Source: a virus | Direction: 5' to 3' (one strand) | DNA length: 29,683 bases | IMG/VR virus record: IMGVR_UViG_3300005095_000171 | Span: 1 to 29,683 of that record | Shown here: positions 1 through 5,841 of the stretch, piece after piece | Layout: every line of letters begins with the position of its first letter | Position numbering within the stretch: position 1 is the stretch's first letter | Made by a program: the position numbers and the translations under genes | Notes under the pieces: generated by a model | Database searches by the model: none | The model's input: the letters and a program-made list of their open reading frames with translations, nothing else | What the model was told of the DNA's origin: nothing

Positions 1-11
1 GTGGTGACACC

Positions 12-50
12 AAAAAAAAAAAAAAAATAAGACACTCACAAGGAGTGCCT
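12..50 (-). terminator. Rho-independent terminator after the RNA polymerase gene
   Basis: Read leftward, a 7-bp stem (GGCACTC / GAGTGTC, one G-U pair, arms at 43-49 and 31-37) with a 5-nt loop is followed by TTA and a run of about 15 T (complement of the A run at 12-27). It starts about 9 bases past the polymerase stop codon. Stem plus long T tract is the classic intrinsic terminator layout, so leftward transcription of this module probably ends here. Confidence 0.85.
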
Positions 51-58
51 ATTGAACC

Positions 59-1840
59 CTACATGATTGCAGGGTTGTGGAGTGGAAGCTCACGATCTGG
101 GATCGTGAACTCAGCTTTGATGCCAGTCTGAGCTTGAATTTTCTCAAACTCAGCCTTGTACCAGCCGGTTAGATCTTCCAATCCCTGATTAACGATCTTG
201 CGAATGACTGGCACAAGTGCCGGTCGGCAATATACAGCATCCAACGTAGTCTTGACTTGCAAGTCAGCGTCGAACATGTGTCGCTCTACCTTACGCATCA
301 GATAGCCATCAGAGCCATGGGCTACCTGTACGGCAAGCCCTGAGACTTTCTTCTCGCCTTCAAGCCCTTGTGTGAAGGGCATAATGGCGTGGATCGCAAG
401 ATCCGACAACTCAAGTCCGACGCGACAGTTCTTGATGTATGGATTCCATACCATCATCAAGCCATCGAAGGCTTCGTACGTTATGTAAGGCACTCCTGCA
501 AAAGCACATTTAATACCGTACTCAGCGATTTGACGAATAAGATGATAACGCTCACCAAATACACTATTAACAATATCAATGAGCTCATCATCGACACGAC
601 CGCCATGATGAGGAGCAACAAACACCTTTTTAGCATCATCTCTACCGATGCCAAGAGCATCAGCAACAGCTTGGTGAAAGTCTCCTTTTGTTCCAAGGAG
701 ACCAGCACCATTCATCCACTTGCGGTCGCCAAATTGGTTGGCGTACATAGTTGGACCGCTGGCAGAGATGTCGACGCCAATTAATGCATTTGTCACGCCT
801 CCCTCATTGTATATTATGCTATTACAGATCTCTTGGATCCATAAATATTTGCCAAATGTCTTGGAGTCAATATTCCAAGTTACTTTACGACCAGCCTCGA
901 AAACTTTGTTCAGGCGACGTGCCTTTTCAATCTCTTTCGAAGCCTTTTCAAAGAGTTTACGCCAAGATTTTACCTTGAACTCAGATTTGAGAAAAGCTTT
1001 CGCAAGTTTAATATCATCTTTTGTAACTCTATAGAAATAGGTTGTTTGTATCAACCACTTCTCAAAGGAGTCGCCATGCTCCTTTGCAAATCCAAAGAAT
1101 GGCACAGGATAATGTCTTCCAGCGCCATCGAATTTCCTAATGTTCTGGTAGGTCATCCCAGCGTGAGCTATGGTTACACTAGCAAACGATTCGAGCTCCT
1201 TGAGGTACTTCGATGGGGAATATTTAACATTCCCAACGTTCTCGCTGAACTTCATGTTAGCATAGGTATATACTAAGTCATGGTCGATTTCTCTAACCAT
1301 GAATTCCTGCTGAGAAAGCATATTCAAATGCTTCTCTCTCACGCTACAATGGATTTGCTTTTTGGAGCCCTTCATGATGTACACAGACTCGTACGTCTCG
1401 GGTAATCGAGCATATTCAGGCTCAGAGTACTCGCCTTCAGAGGCGTTGGAGTAGTATTTGGTCTCTCTGCTCGTTAAGTTCCCTTGGTCATCAAAGTACT
1501 TAACGACCTTGGTGGACCAAGGAATGCAGTTTTCAATGATAGTTCCAACAACAGAAATCATTGATTTCTTAAACATATTTGAACCGTCGTTGATAGACTG
1601 GAATTCAGGCTGAAACAACATCTTGTCAACCACTTTACCCGCTAACTCATCAATCAGTGGGTGTGATTGAACCAATTTGTTGGCAGTCTCAATCACCTCG
1701 TCAATATCAAGAATAGGAGCAATCTGTTGAACATGGCTACTCATACTTATTGGGAAATCGTAAGAGCTCAACAATGCAACGATCTCGCTTGTATTAAGTA
1801 CCGCGTTTGTAGAGTTTGTGTTTGTGTTTGTGTTTTTCAT
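59..1840 (-). CDS. Compact single-subunit (T7-family) DNA-directed RNA polymerase
   Basis: 593-aa protein. The start is the ATG at 1840, preceded by AAAGGA at good spacing; a longer frame opens at 1873 but has no ribosome site. Hallmarks of single-subunit RNA polymerases are visible: a DxxGR motif (D238-R242, in FDGAGRHYPVPFFG), motif A with D357-x-S-x-SG (like T7 DGSCSG, D537), and motif B R400-x3-K404-x7-H412-G413, the exact spacing of T7 R627, K631, Y639, G640. A motif-C candidate is H508-GS-D511. The DxxGR to motif A distance (119) matches T7 (116). The protein is much shorter than T7 RNAP (883 aa): the N-terminal part is about 180 residues shorter, and the A-B and B-C intervals are also contracted. 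It should transcribe phage genes in the infected cell. The His in place of the sugar-selecting Tyr and the altered motif C are odd. The assignment rests on motifs, not on a database search. The N-terminus carries an Asn-Thr repeat encoded by a 6-bp microsatellite. Confidence 0.82.
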   Translation of the reverse strand: MKNTNTNTNSTNAVLNTSEIVALLSSYDFPISMSSHVQQIAPILDIDEVIETANKLVQSHPLIDELAGKVVDKMLFQPEFQSINDGSNMFKKSMISVVGTIIENCIPWSTKVVKYFDDQGNLTSRETKYYSNASEGEYSEPEYARLPETYESVYIMKGSKKQIHCSVREKHLNMLSQQEFMVREIDHDLVYTYANMKFSENVGNVKYSPSKYLKELESFASVTIAHAGMTYQNIRKFDGAGRHYPVPFFGFAKEHGDSFEKWLIQTTYFYRVTKDDIKLAKAFLKSEFKVKSWRKLFEKASKEIEKARRLNKVFEAGRKVTWNIDSKTFGKYLWIQEICNSIIYNEGGVTNALIGVDISASGPTMYANQFGDRKWMNGAGLLGTKGDFHQAVADALGIGRDDAKKVFVAPHHGGRVDDELIDIVNSVFGERYHLIRQIAEYGIKCAFAGVPYITYEAFDGLMMVWNPYIKNCRVGLELSDLAIHAIMPFTQGLEGEKKVSGLAVQVAHGSDGYLMRKVERHMFDADLQVKTTLDAVYCRPALVPVIRKIVNQGLEDLTGWYKAEFEKIQAQTGIKAEFTIPDRELPLHNPAIM

Positions 1841-1860
1841 GATGTATCCTTTGTATTGGT

Positions 1861-1994
1861 TAAAGCATCCCAACTCATGACATTGGGACTCGAATGTTTG
1901 TAGAGCAGTTTAAACCTGTGGAACATACCGAAATATGCTCCATCAGTCCAAACTATGAACCAATGAGCTTATGTACTCACTGGTTCAAATATGC
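1861..1994 (-). other. Structured leader / intergenic region upstream of the RNA polymerase
   Basis: This short gap between the 227-aa gene and the polymerase contains three inverted repeats readable as hairpins in the leftward transcript: GAACCAGTGAG/CTCATTGGTTC (arms 1976-1986 and 1957-1967, 10 of 11 paired), GGAGCATA/TATGTTCC around a TTTCGG loop (1920-1941, one G-U), and CCCAA/TTGGG (1869-1887). No 18-bp promoter-like element is present, so the polymerase is probably read from upstream. Function is unknown; RNA processing, translational control or attenuation are possible. Confidence 0.5.
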
Positions 1995-2678
1995 CTAGAA
2001 GAAGACTTTGTCTAATGCATCTTTAGGGAGAGGTTTCTCCCCATTAATTCTCCTCTTTGCTTCTAAGATGAGGTTGCTTGGTATATCCAACAATATATTG
2101 TTGGACACCCTTATCAACTCCCTCAACCCATTCTCGAGGATCATAACCTCTAGGGTTTTGGGTTCCTGAGAAAACGATGCAAGGAACCCGAAGTTCCCTT
2201 CGTCTATATTAGACAAATCTTCGCTCAAGTATTGAACGCAGGCAAGTTGCCCTGCCTGCATGTGGAGAGAACTTCCAAACTCTTTCTTGGCTTTCGCCAA
2301 AGCTCTAGATAATTTAAGTTCCATAACATCTTCCCTCACCTGAGGAAACTTTTGGATTAAGTCGAGTTTTAACTCTAGCAATTTATCCAATTTGGGTTTT
2401 AAACCCAAGGCCATATTTTGTATGGCAAGTTGCTGCTCGGTTGTCAGCTTGGCGGTCAGAACCGCGCCCAACTGGACGTCGTCCAGCGACTTGAAAAACT
2501 CTGGCGTATTTTCTATTCTCTCTGGAATAGAGTCTTTAAATATTCTGGAGATCGCCTTTGCAGACAACCCAAGTTCGTTGACCAGAACTCCAAACTCTGA
2601 TCCAATCACTGCTCGCTTTTTAGCTTCAGATGGGTTAGAGGTGCTTGCTGAGTTAGTTCCGAAAGTAATTGTTGCCAT
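1995..2678 (-). CDS. Hypothetical protein, 227 aa
   Basis: The start ATG at 2678 is preceded by AAAGGA with 6-bp spacing. I do not recognise the family. The protein is mostly predicted alpha-helical, with a charged Leu/Lys-rich stretch (about residues 95-140, for example LDKLLELKLDL) that could form a coiled coil. There is no signal peptide or membrane segment and no Cys-rich motif. It lies between two non-coding regulatory stretches and is the gene just upstream of the RNA polymerase. Two copies of the 18-bp promoter-like element (2791-2808 and 3008-3025) point into it. The position suggests an early, non-structural gene, possibly a transcription or replication accessory, but nothing in the sequence proves this. 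Confidence 0.75.
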   Translation of the reverse strand: MATITFGTNSASTSNPSEAKKRAVIGSEFGVLVNELGLSAKAISRIFKDSIPERIENTPEFFKSLDDVQLGAVLTAKLTTEQQLAIQNMALGLKPKLDKLLELKLDLIQKFPQVREDVMELKLSRALAKAKKEFGSSLHMQAGQLACVQYLSEDLSNIDEGNFGFLASFSQEPKTLEVMILENGLRELIRVSNNILLDIPSNLILEAKRRINGEKPLPKDALDKVFF

Positions 2679-2790
2679 GTTATATCCTTTGTTATTGATT
2701 GTATCAAGATCACTGGATCTCGAAATCTACTCCACAATGACAGAGAGTAGACGAAGGTTAGCTCAAAGATGAGCAACAGCAGGTTGATAC

Positions 2791-2808
2791 CAATACTACC
2801 AATATCAA
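2791..2808 (-). promoter_or_regulatory. 18-bp promoter-like element, copy 1
   Basis: Reads TTGATATTGGTAGTATTG leftward and is identical over 18 bp to the element at 3801-3818. It lies about 110 bp before the start of the 227-aa gene. The bases just after it are GG, then a region able to form GCTCA-TCTT-TGAGC. The length, the conserved block and the G at the 3' end resemble promoters of T7-type polymerases. It does not show a normal sigma-70 -35/-10 pair. The promoter role is an inference. Confidence 0.5.
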
Positions 2809-2939
2809 AAAGATTGAAGGTTAGTTCAATGTTAAATTTGAAAAGGTAATATTGATTTAGGAAAATTTAGGTCAAAATCAAAAGTCAAACTTACATTATA
2901 TATTGAAGATAAGTTTTGGATTATTTGATGTTTGACAAA

Positions 2940-3010
2940 TTGGGTTTACGCAAAGCCCGAAACTGTGGGATTTGAACGGCATTAGAGTGCATTGGTTCAA
3001 GTAAACCCAA
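2940..3010 (-). ncRNA. Three-way-junction-like structured leader RNA
   Basis: A perfect 10-bp inverted repeat (TTGGGTTTAC at 2940-2949, GTAAACCCAA at 3001-3010) encloses two inner inverted repeats: TTGAAC/GTTCAA with an inner GCA/TGC pairing (2972-3000) and CAAAGCCC/GGGATTTG (about 2950-2974, 7 of 8 paired, slightly overlapping the other helix). In the leftward transcript this forms a closing stem with two arms. It begins immediately after the promoter-like element at 3008-3025, so it would be the very 5' end of that transcript. It is not a tRNA: there is no CCA, no anticodon arm and no T arm. Its function may be RNA stability or a cis-regulatory element. Confidence 0.5.
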
Positions 3011-3025
3011 TAGTACAGATATCAA
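3008..3025 (-). promoter_or_regulatory. 18-bp promoter-like element, copy 2 (15 of 18)
   Basis: Reads TTGATATCTGTACTATTG leftward; it differs at three positions from the two identical copies at 2791-2808 and 3801-3818. The next bases are GG, so a transcript would begin GGG and enter the structured leader at 2940-3010 at once. It points toward the 227-aa gene and the RNA polymerase. Confidence 0.45.
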
Positions 3026-3291
3026 GAAAGTTGAGTCTGTCGCACTAAACAACATTTAGTCTGCAGTACATAAGGCAAGCAGTGTGTGAGGTGACATGTT
3101 GCGCAAGACCAGCCAGAACCAACTGGACAGACGTGCGCGTGAGTGTGACGTGTACTGCGTGATACATACTGAGTGGAGTGCGTGCTTGACTGAGTATGCT
3201 TGGTGTGCTTGTGTGTGCTTTGGAGGACTGCATTGGTTCTGGTGTGCTTGCGGGAGTTTGAATGCGACTTCCCTTGACCCATTATCGATGG

Positions 3292-3334
3292 GGTGATATA
3301 CCGTGATATGATCGTGACATAATCGTGATGTTAT
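3292..3334. repeat. Tandem 11-bp repeats (iteron-like)
   Basis: Three consecutive 11-mers, CGTGATATGAT (3302-3312), CGTGACATAAT (3313-3323) and CGTGATGTTAT (3324-3334), follow the consensus CGTGAYRTDAT. A fourth imperfect unit, GGTGATATAC, precedes them (3292-3301). An 11-bp period places each unit on the same helix face, as in repressor operators and replication iterons. The last unit overlaps TGTTATAAT (3329-3337), an extended -10-like word on the plus strand. The protein that binds here, if any, is unknown. Confidence 0.6.
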
Positions 3335-3370
3335 AATAAAAAAAAGAAGAAGAGGCTTAGGCCTCTTCTT
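3332..3370 (-). terminator. Rho-independent terminator overlapping the stop codon of the 134-aa gene
   Basis: Read leftward, a 10-bp stem (AAGAAGAGGC / GCCTCTTCTT, arms 3361-3370 and 3347-3356, loop of 4 containing the stop codon) is followed by a T-rich tail (complement of the A run at 3338-3345). This is a strong intrinsic terminator. The plus strand also has a short T run after the stem, so it may act in both directions. Confidence 0.85.
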
Positions 3371-3761
3371 TCTTTTTGATCGCGACGATTCCGCAGTCGT
3401 TTAACAACGACTGTGCAATCTTATACGTGTCTGACTCTTTAAAATCAGACTTTACCTCTACAGCACTTTCGATAAAGATACTGATGCGCATGGCCTTTAA
3501 GTGCTTGTTGTCCGCGGAGTCCTTTTCCTCGAAAGCCTTAATTGCCTCTACCATTTCCTCGAACAACTCTTGTATCTGAGACTGATCTGTGCCAAACAAC
3601 AACCTGTCGAAGCTGTCAACTAACTTATTAATTAGAATAGCGGTTGATGTAACAACGTCTAAAGACGCTCCAATTGCGTCGATGGTTTTGCCACCTAGTT
3701 TTAGGCTTGCAGTCTTGAGATCTTTCTTTGATTCGATTGTAGTTGGTTTGAAGTTGAGCAT
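3357..3761 (-). CDS. Hypothetical protein, 134 aa
   Basis: The ATG at 3761 follows AAAGGAC at good spacing. The family is not recognised. The protein is predicted helical, with a hydrophobic middle (about residues 27-50, IDAIGASLDVVTSTAILINK) too weak to call a membrane segment. An acidic helix follows (EELFEEMVEAIKAFEEKD-like), and the C-terminus is Lys/Glu-rich. It is transcribed alone: the promoter-like element at 3801-3818 lies about 40 bp upstream and a strong terminator overlaps its stop. A small, separately controlled first gene of a leftward module suggests early expression, possibly host takeover or regulation. Confidence 0.75.
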   Translation of the reverse strand: MLNFKPTTIESKKDLKTASLKLGGKTIDAIGASLDVVTSTAILINKLVDSFDRLLFGTDQSQIQELFEEMVEAIKAFEEKDSADNKHLKAMRISIFIESAVEVKSDFKESDTYKIAQSLLNDCGIVAIKKKEEA

Positions 3762-3786
3762 AATATGTCCTTTATGTTAATTTTGT

Positions 3787-3800
3787 CATCACGAATGATG
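3787..3800 (-). promoter_or_regulatory. UUCG-loop hairpin at the presumed 5' end of the leftward mRNA
   Basis: Leftward this reads CATCA-TTCG-TGATG, a 5-bp stem closed by a UUCG tetraloop, beginning directly after the promoter-like element at 3801-3818. Such 5' hairpins commonly protect phage mRNAs. It ends 25 bp before the start codon of the 134-aa gene. Confidence 0.5.
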
Positions 3801-3818
3801 CAATACTACCAATATCAA
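3801..3818 (-). promoter_or_regulatory. 18-bp promoter-like element, copy 3
   Basis: Identical over 18 bp to 2791-2808 (TTGATATTGGTAGTATTG, read leftward). It sits about 40 bp before the 134-aa gene and directly before a UUCG hairpin. An exact 18-mer shared by two upstream regions, with a 15/18 third copy, is unlikely by chance. A phage-polymerase promoter is the simplest reading; a regulator-binding site is the alternative. Confidence 0.55.
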
Positions 3819-4199
3819 TAACTGTGATGTGTTCCTTGTTCTTGTCCATGCTGCATGATGCTGTATGGCTTTGTATACTTGTGTGCGTTGGTTGGTTCTC
3901 GTATGTCTGTGTGTCTGCTGTGTGTGCGGAGTATTCCTTTGTGTATGGCTGGTGTGTGTGCTTGGTTCTGGTGTGTATGAGGATGTTGCCTTGTGTGTGT
4001 CTGGTTGTGTGCGTATGCTTGTGCCTGCTGCGTGTATGTTGCTGTATGCCTGTGTGCATGAGTGTGCATGCTTGCTGTTGTTGTGTGCATGCTGTTGCTG
4101 TGCTTGTTTGCAGCATACGGGGGGTATGTTTGCAGGTTTTTGGATTTTGTTTTGCGCATCTACACTTGTCCCCCCGGGGTTTACCAGAACCAGTTTAGG

Positions 4200-4328
4200 G
4201 TATATACTACAGGTCTGGACATGGGTAGATAGGTATATACTACATTGTATATACTACAGGTAGATAGACAGGTAGATAAACAGACAGGTCTTGACAGACA
4301 GACAGATAGATAAACAGACAGATAGAGA
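4200..4328. repeat. Short tandem and interspersed repeats before the late operon
   Basis: GTATATACTACA occurs three times (4200-4211, 4233-4244, 4247-4258). Next comes a GATA/GACA-type repeat tract (about 4256-4328) with units such as GATAGATAAACAGACAG. The tract is purine-rich with no coding potential. It ends about 15 bp before the AT-rich promoter zone. Possible roles are iteron-like binding sites, DNA bending or an origin. Confidence 0.65.
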
Positions 4329-4343
4329 ACTGGACTGAGCCAC

Positions 4344-4381
4344 TTGATACTAATAGTTTATTTGTTGTATACTTTTATAAA
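4344..4381 (+). promoter_or_regulatory. Candidate promoter of the rightward module
   Basis: TTGATACTAATAGTTTAT (4344-4361) matches the leftward 18-bp element at 12 of 18 positions, including TTGATA and TAGT. It is followed by an AT-rich stretch with TATAAA (4376-4381). It lies 25-60 bp before the first rightward gene. Whether it works as a degenerate phage promoter or a host sigma-70 site cannot be told from sequence. Confidence 0.35.
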
Positions 4382-4405
4382 GAAAATATAAGAAAGGACA
4401 TATCT

Positions 4406-4894
4406 ATGAAACCAGAGAAAGGATTAGCCATATTTCATAATGCATTTAGAAAAGGATCTAAGTGGTATGAATGGGTAACTGGAGTAGTTACTTTTGGAAG
4501 ATACAGTCATGTGGAGGTGTTTACGCTAGATAGAACCAAGACTCTCTACGTTTCTGCGCACGCGAATGGAGCAATTTTAAAGGACAGGAATATAGAGGAT
4601 TTAGATATAGATAATGAGTGGGATGCTGTTGAGTTTGATATTGACAGCGGACTAACAGAAAGGATATATCAGACAGTAGAGGAACATAAGGGCAAAGGGT
4701 ATGATTATGCTGGTGCATATCTGTCTGTACTGCCTTTCATAGACTGGTTCTGTAACAACGACAAGGTTTTCTGTTCTGAGGCGGTTCACGAGGCAATATA
4801 TGGAGAGGCTAACTCGTGCAATTACTCACCTCAGAGGCTGTTTGAAAAGATAATAAGAAGAAACAACGGAAAAATACTTAAAAGCCTCAAGTAA
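4406..4894 (+). CDS. Permuted NlpC/P60 (YiiX/YaeF-like) papain-fold hydrolase
   Basis: 162 aa; ATG preceded by AAAGGAC. The order of motifs fits permuted papain-fold amidases or peptidases: a His in YSHVEVF (H35) comes first and the nucleophile Cys in KVFCSEAV (C123) later, with GYDYAGAYLSVLPF between them. The C-terminal part around YSPQRLFEKI is also usual for this group. There is no signal peptide. It is the first gene of the rightward module, just before the terminase genes, so it could be a virion-associated cell-wall hydrolase, a peptidase, or an enzyme acting on lipid- or peptide-linked host targets. The fold is fairly sure; the substrate is unknown. Its stop codon lies within the left arm of a long inverted repeat. 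Confidence 0.7.
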   Translation: MKPEKGLAIFHNAFRKGSKWYEWVTGVVTFGRYSHVEVFTLDRTKTLYVSAHANGAILKDRNIEDLDIDNEWDAVEFDIDSGLTERIYQTVEEHKGKGYDYAGAYLSVLPFIDWFCNNDKVFCSEAVHEAIYGEANSCNYSPQRLFEKIIRRNNGKILKSLK

Positions 4895-4968
4895 CAATAT
4901 ATGAGCTGACGCTCTGCATTCGAGCGAAGCGAGAAGCTAAGCGCGTCAGTGAAATATGTTGTTACTTG
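4888..4968 (+). other. Long interrupted hairpin with a GC-rich tip
   Basis: The outer arms CAAGTAACAA (4888-4897) and TTGTTACTTG (4959-4968) are perfect complements. The inner arms CTGACGC (4906-4912) and GCGTCAG (4943-4949) are also perfect, with partly pairing AT-rich bases between. The 30-nt tip contains CGAGCGAAGCGAG, an unusually GC-rich word for this genome. The hairpin lies between the peptidase and the possible small terminase and has no T tract. It could slow or partially stop transcription, act as an RNase processing site, or be an inserted repeat element. Confidence 0.6.
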
Positions 4969-4995
4969 AAACATTTGTTAAATAAGGAGATGAAA

Positions 4996-5787
4996 ATGAA
5001 CACAAAATTAAAAATAAGAAAAATGCTTCCAAGAGGGACAAGTGTCGCAGTAAGTGATAGGGCTGCAGAGATATTTGAGAATCTAGAAAATGACACAGGA
5101 ATTGTTCAAGAATACATGGAGGAGATGGTCTCTAGGAACATAAACATTGTTACGGGGAAAGGAAATCTCAGCATAGAGCGATATCTCGATGCAATTAAAT
5201 ATGTGTCATTAAAGAAGAGAATGTCTAATTTTGAGGCATGGAAGAAAACATTCCCAGATAGATACAAGAGAATGGTAGACAAAGGGCACGATGACAAGAC
5301 AATCTCTGCATCTGTAGCGGCATACAACACTAACTGGTTCATAGTAGAGATAGAAGCACAGATGATTCTAGATTTCTCAATATACTACCATTGGGCCAGA
5401 CATGAAGCAATGATGAAGAATATTGACTTAATGAGAGGTATTGCTGCGCCAACTCAGGTTCCAAGAAAAATAAAAGATCCAGATACTGGAAAAATGGTAA
5501 TAGTTAGAGATGAAGATGGTGAACCAATATATGATGAGATACGACCAATGGTTTCGGCAACAGTTCAGCAAGTTGCAGCAGCCAAAATACTCGACATAAC
5601 AGCTCCACCTGAAGAGAAAAATATAACACTAAAACTAGGAATGTCAGACGAGGCTGTTGAGGCTCAAAAAGAGACATCTGATGCAATGAGAGCATTAGCC
5701 GAGCAGATGAGAGAGGCACTAGAAAATGGAGCATCAATAGAGGATGTGCAGGTTATAGGGCATGTATTGGAGAGTAGAGATGAGTAG
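4996..5787 (+). CDS. Probable terminase small subunit
   Basis: 263 aa from the ATG at 4996, six bases after GGAG; two in-frame ATGs upstream (4966, 4990) are too far from or too close to the ribosome site. No family motif is visible. The protein is predicted helical, with an N-terminal part rich in short helices and a C-terminal acidic helix (LAEQMREALENGASIEDVQ). A short DPDTGKMVIVRDEDGEPIYD loop lies near residues 165-185. Place is the main evidence: it precedes the large terminase, separated only by a homing endonuclease, and phages normally pair these two. It would then recognise the packaging start on the DNA. It could also be another DNA-binding or virion protein. Confidence 0.45.
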   Translation: MNTKLKIRKMLPRGTSVAVSDRAAEIFENLENDTGIVQEYMEEMVSRNINIVTGKGNLSIERYLDAIKYVSLKKRMSNFEAWKKTFPDRYKRMVDKGHDDKTISASVAAYNTNWFIVEIEAQMILDFSIYYHWARHEAMMKNIDLMRGIAAPTQVPRKIKDPDTGKMVIVRDEDGEPIYDEIRPMVSATVQQVAAAKILDITAPPEEKNITLKLGMSDEAVEAQKETSDAMRALAEQMREALENGASIEDVQVIGHVLESRDE

Positions 5788-5841
5788 TGTGCTTTACTTA
5801 ATTAGAGACAGACATGATCACTGGTTCACAAGGATTACGTT

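Larger units (their letters stand above)
2679..3356. other. Non-coding region between early genes, 678 bp
   Basis: I find no convincing gene here; the open frames are low-complexity and lack ribosome sites. From left to right it holds a promoter-like element (2791-2808), an AT-rich stretch (2810-2940), a three-way-junction-like inverted repeat (2940-3010), a second promoter-like element (3008-3025), a G/T-rich stretch (about 3080-3260) with three GAACCA/TGGTTC words in and beside it, and 11-bp tandem repeats (3292-3334) just before the terminator of the next gene. Such a mixture is typical of a control or replication region. Confidence 0.6.
3762..4405. other. Divergent non-coding region between leftward and rightward modules, 644 bp
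   Basis: No gene is supported. It contains a leader hairpin and promoter-like element for the leftward gene (3787-3818), a strikingly G/T-rich plus strand (about 3825-4140, many GTGTG and GCTTG words), an isolated GC-rich spot (about 4170-4178), short tandem repeats (4200-4328), and an AT-rich promoter zone (about 4344-4405) before the first rightward gene. Open frames here encode only Cys/Val- or Thr/His-rich low-complexity peptides. The layout suits a divergent control region or replication origin. Confidence 0.6.

Noticed and set aside
1-11. Palindrome-like GGTGACACC at the left edge as a genome end
   Set aside because: It is too short and cut by the window; nothing shows that it is a physical terminus.
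368-1276. Plus-strand frames opposite the RNA polymerase gene
   Set aside because: They are antisense shadows of a well-supported gene and contain no recognisable domain or ribosome site.
1809-1836. 6-bp microsatellite in the start of the RNA polymerase gene as a phase-variation switch
   Set aside because: The unit is a multiple of three, so changes in number only alter Asn-Thr repeats and do not shift the frame.
1920-1955. Hammerhead-like CTGATGG word in the polymerase leader
   Set aside because: The GAAA core and a cleavage triplet are not at the required positions.
2940-3010. tRNA-like sequence (GTTCAAATCCC read leftward, flanked by a long stem)
   Set aside because: No 7-5-5-5 cloverleaf, anticodon loop or CCA end could be drawn; the closing stem is 10 bp and the arms do not fit.
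3022-3296. Open frames in the first G/T-rich block
   Set aside because: They have the same low-complexity composition and no ribosome site, and they overlap the candidate regulatory repeats.
3329-3337. Extended -10 word TGTTATAAT on the plus strand
   Set aside because: It would drive transcription straight into a terminator stem and antisense to a gene; more likely part of the tandem repeat by chance.
3772-4263. Overlapping open frames on both strands in the G/T-rich block (Cys/Val-rich on plus, Thr/His/Gln-rich on minus)
   Set aside because: The peptides are low-complexity products of GTGTG/CACAC repeats, no frame has a good ribosome site, and frames overlap each other on both strands.
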